A program made the position numbers and the translations under genes. 64,000 nt of DNA from Bradyrhizobium manausense (lineage in GTDB: Bacteria; Pseudomonadota; Alphaproteobacteria; Rhizobiales; Xanthobacteraceae), in NCBI RefSeq assembly GCF_018129685.1, contig NZ_JAFCLG010000012.1, forward strand, positions 62,001 through 126,000. Reading direction: 5' to 3'. Every line of letters starts with the position of its first letter. The first letter of the stretch is position 1. The notes beneath the pieces were generated by a model that made no database searches, was not told where the DNA came from, and saw nothing but the letters and a program-made list of their open reading frames with translations. This document shows, piece after piece, positions 1 to 7,041 of this stretch.

Positions 1-737
1 TCCTTGCCCGAGAAGAAGTCCAGATAGAGTCGGGCCGGCCCGCTGGCCTTGTTCAGATTGTCCTCGATCGAGCCCGGCAATTCGAGCAGGCTGAGAACCT
101 TTTCCGTTCGCACGCAGCCGTCGTGCAGCATGCCGGCGACGTCCTTTCTTGAGGGACCGCCAACGCAGATCGGCTCATCGCACTCCCATGCGATGTCCTG
201 TGGATCGACAGGAGGCTTCGGCACGTCCTTTGGATCCTGCGGCGTCGGGGGATCGGATCGCGACGTGGTCTGCGGCGGCGGATTTGATGGTGGATTTGAA
301 CCCGTTTGCGGAGTGTCGGGATTGCTGCTCGGGGGTGGCCCGGCCGTCGTCGCGGGCTGATCCGGCGCCTTCGGCGGATGCACTGGCGCCGGCGCGTCGT
401 CCCCCTTCTTGGCGGCGCGTTTCGGCTTCTTCACTTCAGGTGATTTCGTGACGGTTGCAGATCCGTCGCCGGTCTTCTTCTTTGCGTTGTCCTCTGCCCC
501 TTGCTTGCTGACGGCATTGCCGATCTCAAGCCCAAGGCCTATTCCCAAGCCCACGCCTTCGCCGATGGCGCGGTCGTGCATCCCGCCGCCGCGCGGACCG
601 TCCATGGGACGGTCGCCGCGGTCGCCTCCGATCATGAATTGCCCGAACACAGCCGATGTTGAGTTGAGCAGCAGAAAGACCGCTGCAAGGTAGAGTAGCG
701 GCTGGGAGATCGTGCCAAATCGCGAGAAACCAAGCAT
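1..737 (-). CDS. Secreted proline-rich protein, C-terminus beyond window edge
   Basis: Reading the minus strand from an ATG at 737 gives an open frame with no stop down to base 1, so at least 245 residues are present and the 3' end is missing. Residues 10-33 are a hydrophobic signal-type segment (..LLYLAAVFLLLNSTSAVFG). A Gly-rich stretch (about 45-75) follows, then a Lys/Pro-rich linker (about 85-185) with many PP and NPP units. A C-terminal part with paired cysteines (WECDEPICVGG, then DGCVRTEK) follows. The arrangement suggests an exported protein with a disordered linker before a small disulphide-containing domain. A purine-rich AGGAGAG precedes the ATG. Family not recognised. Confidence 0.7.
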   Translation of the reverse strand, partial: MLGFSRFGTISQPLLYLAAVFLLLNSTSAVFGQFMIGGDRGDRPMDGPRGGGMHDRAIGEGVGLGIGLGLEIGNAVSKQGAEDNAKKKTGDGSATVTKSPEVKKPKRAAKKGDDAPAPVHPPKAPDQPATTAGPPPSSNPDTPQTGSNPPSNPPPQTTSRSDPPTPQDPKDVPKPPVDPQDIAWECDEPICVGGPSRKDVAGMLHDGCVRTEKVLSLLELPGSIEDNLNKASGPARLYLDFFSGK

Positions 738-952
738 GAAAAGCTCCTCTCTCCGGCAATGACGAGGTGTGGTATCTGCTACGAAAATCGATCAATCTGC
801 GCGTCACTTCAACGCGATTCTAACACCGCTGCTGCGCGCGTACCGGCCTCAAAAAAACTGCAGGTTCGATCCCGCTTGGCCTTTGTTTGGCATTGTTGAT
901 CCTGCGTGCGCGAACGTCAAGTCGGGCACGCATGTCGCGACCATCTCCGCTG

Positions 953-1111
953 TCATGCCCCCCGGCGCGATGACGGACGCGGTCAACCGGGCACGCGAGC
1001 GGATTGTCGGCGGGATGTTTGCGGGCTGGGACGATCAGGAGATCGAGGATACTCGTGCGCCTGATGCGCAAGCTCGCCGACCCGATGACCGCGCCGGAGG
1101 AGTTGGTCTGA
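953..1111 (+). pseudogene. MarR-family regulator C-terminal remnant
   Basis: The plus strand reads MPPGAMTDAVNRARERIV, then GGMFAGWDDQEIED, and after a one-base frameshift near 1048 continues LVRLMRKLADPMTAPEELV and a stop at 1109-1111. This matches the layout of the MarR C-terminus (wing end, dimerisation helix, the 'L..LMRKL' helix) as I remember the family. There is no N-terminal half and the frame is broken. The rest of 738-1134 shows no gene. The family call is from pattern recognition only. Confidence 0.35.
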
Positions 1112-1134
1112 CAATGTTCACGAGGCCGCGGACG

Positions 1135-1500
1135 TCACCGTCCCAGCTGCTTCGGGTCGTAAAAGAACCGCTCCTCGATCAACTGGTCGCCTTGCCAGGT
1201 TTGCCAGGCAATCTCCTCGAGCGTCCGCGTGACGCCTTCGGCATTCGTGAAGCTGAAGCTCCAGCGCGTCGCGACGTTATCTCCCTCGATCAAGCTCGGC
1301 CCGATGCGGACCGCCTTGACCTCCCGCGACATCGCCAGCACGCCGCGCTCTTTGGCGACGAGATTGTCGCGGCCGACCGTCGGTGCGGTGTTGTTCTCGT
1401 AGGTCACGGCATCGGGCGTACAGAACTGCTCGATCGCGCCGATGAAATCTCCGTCCTCCAGGCGCTTCGCAAAGGCTTCGACGATCCCACGGCTCGGCAT
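1135..1500 (-). CDS. SnoaL/NTF2-like family protein
   Basis: A 121-residue protein starting at ATG 1500 with a GAGG ribosome-binding site about 7 nt upstream. Sequence features fit the SnoaL/NTF2 fold: an N-terminal helix (VEAFAKRLEDGDFIGAIEQF), a conserved aromatic/charged core, and a C-terminal strand with WQGDQLIEERFFYDP. Members bind or turn over small hydrophobic molecules or act as orphan pocket proteins, so the substrate cannot be read from sequence. It is divergent from the TetR gene at 1600 with a palindrome between them, so it is probably the target of that repressor. The frame stays open upstream to about 2442, but the ATG at 1500 has the proper signal and family length. Confidence 0.75.
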   Translation of the reverse strand: MPSRGIVEAFAKRLEDGDFIGAIEQFCTPDAVTYENNTAPTVGRDNLVAKERGVLAMSREVKAVRIGPSLIEGDNVATRWSFSFTNAEGVTRTLEEIAWQTWQGDQLIEERFFYDPKQLGR

Positions 1501-1528
1501 GATGTCCTCACGATTAAAACCGACTGTG

Positions 1529-1546
1529 GGTCGGTAAATACCGACC
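1529..1546. promoter_or_regulatory. Perfect palindrome, probable TetR operator
   Basis: GGTCGGTAAATACCGACC has 8-base perfect arms around a 2-base centre. It sits between the divergent SnoaL-like gene (start 1500) and the TetR gene (start 1600). A second, shorter inverted repeat CGACC-GGT-GGTCG overlaps its right edge (1542-1554). Size and position are typical of TetR self-regulatory operators. The binding assignment is inference. Confidence 0.7.
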
Positions 1547-1599
1547 GGTGGTCGAAAAGTCAACTGGCCGCGCCTCAGGAATTCGAATAGACCGGACCC

Positions 1600-2190
1600 A
1601 TGGCCAAACAGGCGGAGCGGCGGGCGGCAACCTTGGAGGCGATCCTGACGGCGGCGCGACGGCTGTTCGGGACGCAAGGCTTTGCCGCGACCACCATGGA
1701 CAACATCGCGGAAGGCGCCGGCATCGCCAAGGGCGCGGTCTATCATCACTTCAAGACCAAGGAGGCGGTGTTCGAAGCGGTGTTTGACCTGGTCTCGCGC
1801 GACCTCGTCACCGAGATCGACGGCGCCGCGCGCGCCGAGAAGGACGTGCTCGCCGCGATGGTCGCCGGCACACAGCATTACTTTGCCGCGACCGCCAAGG
1901 GCCCGACCGGCCAGATCATCTTGCGTGACGGCCCGGCCGTGCTCGGCTGGGAGCGCTGGCGCGAGATCGATGCAAAGCACTTTGGCGGCAAGATGCCGCG
2001 CGCGCTGTCGGCGGCGATGGAGGCCGGCCTGATCGCAAAGCAGCCGGTCGAGCCGCTGGCGCGGCTGCTGCTCGGCGCGGTGACGGAGGCCGCGGTCGCC
2101 TGCGCCGGACGCGCCGATATCGCAAGGGCTGGCGCGGAATATGCCCGTGCGTTCAAGTCGCTGGTCGAGGCGCTGCGTCTGCGCGCATGA
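1600..2190 (+). CDS. TetR/AcrR-family transcriptional repressor
   Basis: A 196-residue protein. The N-terminal helix-turn-helix is clear (ILTAARRLFGTQGFAATTMD, then IAEGAGIAKGAVYHHFKTKE, residues about 14-56), with the conserved YHHFKTKE of TetR recognition helices. The C-terminal ligand-binding domain (about 75-196) is Ala-rich and helical and gives no ligand hint. Divergence from the SnoaL-like gene and the palindrome at 1529-1546 imply local autoregulation, with the SnoaL-like protein as a ligand-related partner. Confidence 0.9.
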   Translation: MAKQAERRAATLEAILTAARRLFGTQGFAATTMDNIAEGAGIAKGAVYHHFKTKEAVFEAVFDLVSRDLVTEIDGAARAEKDVLAAMVAGTQHYFAATAKGPTGQIILRDGPAVLGWERWREIDAKHFGGKMPRALSAAMEAGLIAKQPVEPLARLLLGAVTEAAVACAGRADIARAGAEYARAFKSLVEALRLRA

Positions 2191-2230
2191 TTGTGCTAGG
2201 TCGTTTTGCAGGCAAAGCGAGCCCAGAACC

Positions 2231-2391
2231 CGGATCACCTCTCCCGTAGGGAGAGGTCGGATCGCATCGAAGATGCGATCCGGGTGAGGGGTTGCGGTCT
2301 CACTTGCCGTTGCGGCCCATTCACCCGGATTGCTCAGGCACGCAATTGCGTGCCAAAGCAATCCGACCTCTCCCCGTCGGGGAGAGGTGAC
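2231..2391. repeat. Inverted pair of CTCTCCC-type intergenic palindromes
   Basis: Two related palindromic units lie head to head. Unit one (2231-2291) has cacctctcccgtagggagag followed by the hairpin cggatcgcatcgaagatgcg. Unit two (2319-2391) is the inverted counterpart, with caggcacgcaattgcgtgcc and ending ctctccccgtcggggagagg. Such units are frequent REP-like elements in Bradyrhizobium and Rhodopseudomonas genomes. This pair fills most of the space between the TetR gene and the GMC oxidoreductase gene. Confidence 0.8.
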
Positions 2392-2432
2392 GACACCGGA
2401 AACGCTCCCATCAACAAGAAGACTAGCGAAAT

Positions 2433-4058
2433 ATGAACGCAACTTCCTCCCTCACGCCTTCCGATCCCGCATTCGACTACATCATCGTCGGCGCCGGCTC
2501 CGCCGGCTGCGTGCTCGCCAACCGGCTCTCGGCGAACGGCAAGCACAGCGTGCTGCTGCTCGAAGCCGGGCCGAAGGATTCCAACATCTGGATCCACGTG
2601 CCGCTCGGCTACGGCAAGCTGTTCAAGGAAAAGTCCGTCAACTGGATGTACCAGACCGAGCCGGAGCCCGAACTGAAGGGACGGCAGGTGTTCCAGCCGC
2701 GCGGCAAGACGCTGGGCGGATCGAGCTCGATCAACGGCCTGCTCTACGTGCGTGGCCAGCACGAAGATTACGATCGCTGGCGCCAGCACGGCAATGCCGG
2801 CTGGGGCTATGACGACGTGCTGCCCTATTTCAAGAAGGCCGAGAACCAGACGCGCGGCGCCGATCAGTACCACGGCACGGGCGGTCCGCTGCCGGTCTCC
2901 AACATGGTCGTGACCGATCCGCTGTCGAAGGCCTTCATCGACGCCGCGGTCGAGACCGGTCTGCCCTACAATCCCGATTTCAACGGCGCGACGCAGGAAG
3001 GCGTCGGCCTGTTCCAGACCACCACCCGCAACGGCCGCCGTGCCTCGACCGCGGTGGCTTATCTTGGCCCGGCGAAGACCCGCGGCAATCTCAAGGTCGA
3101 GACCGAGGCGCTCGGCCAGCGCGTGCTGTTCGAGGGCCGTCGCGCGGTCGGTGTCGAGTACCGGCAGGGCACGACCGTGCGCCGCGCGCGGGCGCGGAAA
3201 GAAATCGTGCTGTCGAGCGGCGCCTACAATTCGCCGCAGCTGTTGCAGCTCTCCGGCGTCGGCCCCGCCGATCTCCTGCGCCAACATGGCATCGACGTCG
3301 TGCTCGACGCGCCGGGCGTCGGCCATGATCTCCAGGATCACATGCAGGTCCGCATCGTGATGCGCTGCTCGCAGAAGATCACGTTGAACGACACCATCAA
3401 CCATCCGCTGCGCCGCACGCTCGCCGGCGCGCGCTACGCGCTGTTCAGGAAGGGATGGCTGACGATCGCGGCCGGCACGGCCGGCGCATTCTTCAAGACC
3501 AGTCCGCGCCTCGCCTCGCCCGACATCCAGGTCCACTTCCTGCCGTTCTCGACCGACAAGATGGGCGAGCGGCTGCATGATTTCTCGGGCTTCACGGCGT
3601 CGGTGTGCCAGCTCCGGCCCGAGAGCCGCGGCAGCTTGCGCATCAGGAGCGCGGATCCGACCGTGCCGCCGGAAATTCGCATCAATTACATGTCGACCGA
3701 GACCGACCGCACCACCAATGTCGAAGGCATCAAGATCCTGCGCAGGATCCTGAATGCGCCGGCGTTGAAGCCGTTCGTGGCCGGCGAATACGATCCCGGC
3801 ACGAAGGTATCCACGGACGCCGAGATCCTGGATTATTGCCGCGAGCGCGGCAGCACCATCTACCATCCGACCTCGACCTGTCGTATGGGCAACGACGCGC
3901 TCGCGGTGGTGGACCAGCGGCTGAAGGTGAGGGGGCTCGAGGGCCTTCGCGTCGTAGACGGCTCGATCATGCCGGATCTCGTGTCGGGGAACACCAACGC
4001 GCCGATCATCATGATCGCCGAGAAGGCCTCCGATATGATATTGGAGGATGCGCGCTAA
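2433..4058 (+). CDS. GMC-family FAD oxidoreductase (alcohol/choline dehydrogenase-like)
   Basis: A 541-residue flavoenzyme. Residues 14-30 hold the FAD dinucleotide-binding motif (YIIVGAGSAGCVLANRL). The GMC signature follows around residues 88-105 (RGKTLGGSSSINGLLYVRG). A second GMC signature GAYNSPQLLQLSGVG is near 262. The C-terminal catalytic region keeps YHPTSTCRMG (His) and NTNAPIIMIAEKASDMI (Asn). Family members oxidise alcohols such as choline, aliphatic alcohols or polyethylene glycol, and the substrate here is unknown. The stop lies 24 bases before the hemC start, so the two may share a transcript. Confidence 0.9.
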   Translation: MNATSSLTPSDPAFDYIIVGAGSAGCVLANRLSANGKHSVLLLEAGPKDSNIWIHVPLGYGKLFKEKSVNWMYQTEPEPELKGRQVFQPRGKTLGGSSSINGLLYVRGQHEDYDRWRQHGNAGWGYDDVLPYFKKAENQTRGADQYHGTGGPLPVSNMVVTDPLSKAFIDAAVETGLPYNPDFNGATQEGVGLFQTTTRNGRRASTAVAYLGPAKTRGNLKVETEALGQRVLFEGRRAVGVEYRQGTTVRRARARKEIVLSSGAYNSPQLLQLSGVGPADLLRQHGIDVVLDAPGVGHDLQDHMQVRIVMRCSQKITLNDTINHPLRRTLAGARYALFRKGWLTIAAGTAGAFFKTSPRLASPDIQVHFLPFSTDKMGERLHDFSGFTASVCQLRPESRGSLRIRSADPTVPPEIRINYMSTETDRTTNVEGIKILRRILNAPALKPFVAGEYDPGTKVSTDAEILDYCRERGSTIYHPTSTCRMGNDALAVVDQRLKVRGLEGLRVVDGSIMPDLVSGNTNAPIIMIAEKASDMILEDAR

Positions 4059-4082
4059 CCACGCGTCTGAAGAGGATTGGAC

Positions 4083-5063
4083 TTGGCCACGCGATTCAGG
4101 ATCGGTACCCGCAAGAGCGCAATGGCGCTGGCACAGACGGAAGAGATCGCGCGCCGCCTGACCTCATCCGTATCAGGTCTCGACGTCGAGATCGTCAAGT
4201 TCGACACCACGGGAGATCTCGACCAGACCAGCAAGCTGTTGCCGCATGGCGGCAAGGGCGGCGCCTTCGTCGCGCAGATCCGCGCCGCCGTGCTGGCGGG
4301 CGAACTGCAGGCCGCGATGCATTCGCTGAAGGACATGCCCGGCAACGAGGACACGCCCGGCCTCGTCATCGGCGCCACGCTGTCCCGCGACCCGGCGAGC
4401 GATGCCCTGGTGCTGCGCGAGGGCGTGACGCTGGACGCGCTGCGCCAGTCGCGCGGCAAGGGTTTTAAAATTGGCACCAATGCCGTTCGCCGCGCCGCCT
4501 ATGCGCGGCGGTTGTTTCCTGACGTCGAGGTGATCCACTTCCGCGGTGCCGCCGATACGCGCGTGCGAAAGCTCGATCATGGTGAGAAGCAGAAGCTCCC
4601 TGACGGTGGTGCGGTCGGGCCCGCGGACGCGCTGATCATGGCGCGCTCGGGTCTCGATCGTGTCGGCCTTTCCAGCCGGATCGCCTACGAATTCACTGCG
4701 GCGGAGATGCTGCCCGCGGCCGGGCAGGGCATCGTCGCGGTCGAATGCGCAGCGCAGGACTGGCAAACGCGGCAGATCCTGTCCTCGATCGACGACGCTG
4801 ACGCGCATCTCTGCGCCGATGCCGAGCGCGAGGTGCTGTGGGTGCTCAACGGCCACTGCAATTCGCCCGTCGCCGGCTTCTCGACCATATCAGGCGATCG
4901 GATGTCGCTGACCGCCTCCGTGCTCGATCTCTCCGGCAACACCATCATCGAAGCCTCGCGCACCGGCCCCGCCAGCCGGCCGCGCGAGCTCGGCCGCGCG
5001 GTCGGGCTCGATCTGCTGGGCAAGGGCGCCGCCGAGATCATCGAGCGCAGCCGGCCGCGATAA
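4083..5063 (+). CDS. hemC: Hydroxymethylbilane synthase (porphobilinogen deaminase), divergent form
   Basis: About 326 residues. It joins four porphobilinogen units in tetrapyrrole synthesis. Visible are the N-terminal FRIGTRKSAMALAQTEEIAR, the substrate-site HSLKDMPGNEDTPGL, and the cofactor-loop cysteine in NGHCNSPVAGF. The usual SLRR and RGNVxTRLRKL blocks read GTNAVRRAAYARR and FRGAADTRVRKLD, so this is a divergent member, possibly a paralogue of the housekeeping enzyme. No ATG starts it: TTG codons lie at 4077 and 4083. The AGAGGA at 4071-4076 abuts the first and sits well for the second, so 4083 is preferred. Degenerate copies of its 3' end lie downstream. Confidence 0.85.
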   Translation: MATRFRIGTRKSAMALAQTEEIARRLTSSVSGLDVEIVKFDTTGDLDQTSKLLPHGGKGGAFVAQIRAAVLAGELQAAMHSLKDMPGNEDTPGLVIGATLSRDPASDALVLREGVTLDALRQSRGKGFKIGTNAVRRAAYARRLFPDVEVIHFRGAADTRVRKLDHGEKQKLPDGGAVGPADALIMARSGLDRVGLSSRIAYEFTAAEMLPAAGQGIVAVECAAQDWQTRQILSSIDDADAHLCADAEREVLWVLNGHCNSPVAGFSTISGDRMSLTASVLDLSGNTIIEASRTGPASRPRELGRAVGLDLLGKGAAEIIERSRPR

Positions 5064-5116
5064 GGCGCGACCTCTCAGGTACGGTTTGTCGCGCAGCCTC
5101 TCGGATCGACTCGTCT

Positions 5117-5262
5117 TCAGACAGACTTCCGGAGCGCCGCCAGGAGCTCTTTTGCCATCGGGCCCGCAGAGGCCGGATTCTGGCCTGTCATCAGTCGACC
5201 ATCGACAACCTCCTTTGGTTGCCAGTTCTCCGTTGACGCATAGTCCGCGCCAACCGCCCGCG
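5117..5262 (-). pseudogene. DJ-1/PfpI-family C-terminal remnant
   Basis: The minus strand encodes ADYASTENWQPKEVVDGRLM, then TGQNPASAGPMAKELLAALR and a stop at 5117-5119. The WQP..VVDG.L.TGQNPASA pattern is the C-terminal signature of the DJ-1/PfpI (type 1 glutamine amidotransferase-like) family, whose members are chaperone, deglycase or protease-like proteins. The N-terminal three quarters with the nucleophile-elbow cysteine is missing. Upstream the frame runs directly into hemC-like sequence read on the other strand, which marks a recombination junction near 5250-5262. Confidence 0.6.
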
Positions 5263-5332
5263 CGAGTTCGGTCGTAGCGTCAGGCTGGATGTGCTGGGCA
5301 AGGGCGCCGCCGAGATCACCGCGTGCAGCCTG
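5250..5332 (+). pseudogene. Degenerate copy of the hemC 3' end (copy 2)
   Basis: Bases from gcgcgagttcggtcgtagcg onward match the hemC end at about 4981-5050 (gcgcgagctcggccgcgcgg). The match continues through gtgctgggcaagggcgccgc and cgagatcac, and is close to 85 percent by eye over some 70 bases. The frame is not maintained to a stop. It is a non-coding relic lying about 270 bp after the intact gene. Confidence 0.75.
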
Positions 5333-6253
5333 CTGCGCTATCGCTGTACCCATAGGCCCAGTGGAGTGCGGCAATGTTCGGCTTGCACCTGGAGCGACCA
5401 AGTTGCGGGGGCTACTTCAGGGTGCACATGCCGGGAACAGGTTAGTTGTCAGCGCGTACCGATACGTTGATGTCGCGAGCAGAAACCGGAAAAATGCTTC
5501 GCGTTCAACATCCCTGTTACGTCCGGTTGTCACCCGGCAAGTGCAGTCACCAACGCGATCCCGCTGAGGAAGTTGCAAAAAGCCGCGACTGGTTGCGGGG
5601 CGGAGGAGGCGCCGAACCTCCGAGGGCTATGACGACTTCGAGACTTCGACCCCGATCCGCTTCGAGGCGGCATTTCATGCAAAGCGCCGCATTCGAACGG
5701 TCGATATTGCTGCGAGCTTCGCACAGGGCCGGAAAAAGGGCCGCCTTGAGGGCGGCCCTTCGCGAAGTCTGGAGTTACGGAAGATCCAAAAGACAGGTGC
5801 TTCAAAGCCAGCCCCGGGATTGAAAAAGCTAAGGATACAAACCCGTGCCCGGTGACGCCAATCAAGCAGGGCGTTGTTTCAACATTATTTCGTCGCGAGA
5901 CGAAATTGCAGTTCCGGAGTGGGAACCTCATGCGGGGGCAGCCGTAGCTGAAGATCGAACGCCTTGGTCGAATGTGAGGCGATGAAAGGCTTGCAACGCG
6001 GCAGGGACCTCGACGTCGGTGTCGACAACGCGTCGAGCCACGGCGTCGGAGGCGCGCGTCATATGTCTGATTTTGAACAATGCTGCGGCGTTGTTCGAGC
6101 GGGTGCTTTGCGGCCCGTGAATGCTGGGTCGGCCCGGTCTTGCGCCGGGCCCTATGCTGGAGGGTGCCGAATTTCGATAGGCTTCGGTATTTGAACGGAG
6201 GTGTGCTCGCCACCGCCTGAACTTATGGTGGCACGCTCTAAGTGAGCGTTGGG
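5333..6253. other. Gene-poor stretch
   Basis: No reading frame here on either strand has recognisable protein features. Long minus-strand frames (for example 5530-6213) have a random-looking, Arg/Ser-rich composition and no ribosome-binding site. Items of note are the terminator-like hairpin at 5733-5760, a perfect palindrome ATTTCGTC-GCGA-GACGAAAT at 5887-5906, and a GC-rich hairpin near 6130-6152 (ggcccggtcttgcgccgggcc region). Together with the flanking gene remnants it reads as decayed DNA. Confidence 0.6.
5733..5760 (-). terminator. Intrinsic terminator facing the minus strand, no obvious gene
   Basis: AAGGGCCGCC and GGCGGCCCTT form a 10-bp stem with a 5-base loop. On the minus strand the stem is followed directly by TTTTT. 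There is no T-run on the plus side. No recognisable minus-strand gene precedes it within 490 bases, so it may end a small RNA or be left from a lost gene. Confidence 0.6.
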
Positions 6254-6418
6254 ATGACGAGCCGTCGAGCCAAGGACAATCCACCCATTCTCATCTGCGA
6301 ACAATGCAAGCGCCCGATGGATTATCTCGCGACACTGCCAGAGATTGCAGAACTTCCGGCTGCGCATGCCTACAGGTGCTTGCCTTGTCGCAGGGTTGAT
6401 ACGATTGAGCTGAAATGA
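6254..6418 (+). CDS. Small CxxC-CxxC zinc-ribbon protein, 54 aa
   Basis: ATG 6254 opens a 54-codon frame: MTSRRAKDNPPILICEQCKR, then a helix (DYLATLPEIAELPAAHAY), then RCLPCRRVDTIELK and a stop at 6416-6418. The two CxxC pairs (CEQC, CLPC) spaced by about 27 residues are the pattern of a zinc-ribbon knuckle. Similar 50-60 residue proteins occur widely in Bradyrhizobium as hypothetical genes. Upstream purines (GTGAGCG, TGGG) are only a weak ribosome-binding site. It is the only intact-looking gene in the decayed 5.1-7.0 kb stretch. Confidence 0.7.
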   Translation: MTSRRAKDNPPILICEQCKRPMDYLATLPEIAELPAAHAYRCLPCRRVDTIELK

Positions 6419-6566
6419 GCCGGCTTACGGCTGCCCAGCGATGTCCGGTCACTCCCCAATAGGGCCCCAAAAGCGAACATTTCCCGAGGTCGCAGATGGA
6501 CCACAAACGACCTCAACGCGTTGCGCCTCTGCTTCGCTGACGGCCCACAAACAGACATCCGTTTCG

Positions 6567-6735
6567 TCACTTTCGTTTCGCCATTGGCTTTGCAAGCTCG
6601 CGGGCGCTGTCCATGACGAGCTGCACAAGCGGGCTGACGGCGCGATCCCTCAAGGTGACCATCCCGTTTGGTCGCTGGGCCGCCGGCAGTTCAACGGACA
6701 ACACCTTCAGGGCTCGATGTAGCCAGTCACAAGCT
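6567..6735 (-). pseudogene. LysR-type regulator C-terminal remnant
   Basis: On the minus strand the frame reads LHRALKVLSVELPAAQRPNG, then MVTLRDRAVSPLVQLVMDSA, then RELAKPMAKRK and a stop at 6567-6569. A strand of the 'L.VL.ve.P...rp.gi.tLr.R.lSP....l' type followed by a final amphipathic helix is the usual end of LysR effector domains. The DNA-binding domain and most of the effector domain are absent. The frame abuts a hemC fragment at about 6750. Nothing else was seen in 6419-7041 apart from that fragment. Confidence 0.55.
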
Positions 6736-6750
6736 GAAATCTGATCCGTG

Positions 6751-6897
6751 GATGACGCCGGCCTCGCCATCGACGCCACGCTGTCGCGCGATCCGGCGAG
6801 CGACGCCCTGGTGCTGCGCAAGGGCTTGGCCGCGCGGCCGGCTCGATCTTCTGGGGAAGGGTGCCGCCGAGATCATCGAGCGCAGCCGGCCGCGGTG
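6751..6897 (+). pseudogene. Internally deleted hemC remnant (copy 3)
   Basis: Bases 6755-6830 resemble hemC 4353-4430 (the part encoding PGLVIGATLSRDPASDALVL). The sequence then jumps to the hemC terminus encoding LDLLGKGAAEIIERSRPR and ends with an equivalent stop (tga at 6895-6897). About 570 bases of the middle are missing and the two parts are in different frames. With copy 2 at 5250 this makes three hemC 3' ends in 1.9 kb. Confidence 0.8.
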
Positions 6898-7041
6898 AAC
6901 GCGTTAATTCCGGCCTAATCGCGCACAAATTTTAGCAAACTTGTCGTTATTCGGTCGAGAACTGTATCGACATGTTTTGCTTTTCCATCCGCCGCGACGA
7001 GTGCATAGGCGCTGCGGGTTTCAGCAGGAAAGGCCGTGATC

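Noticed and set aside
769..1590. Long plus-strand open frame of 273 codons
   Set aside because: It runs antisense through the SnoaL-like gene and the operator. Only the 953-1111 part resembles a protein, and that is frameshifted.
5560..5660. GC-rich hairpins reminiscent of a tRNA or tmRNA end
   Set aside because: No acceptor, anticodon or T-arm consensus could be assembled.
5922..5946. GGAAC-N16-CGTA resembling an EcfG promoter
   Set aside because: The last base of the -10 element does not match and no gene starts within 300 bases, so it is not listed as a promoter.
5530..6213. 227-codon minus-strand open frame in the gene-poor stretch
   Set aside because: Arg/Ser-rich random-like sequence, contains the terminator hairpin and has no ribosome-binding site.
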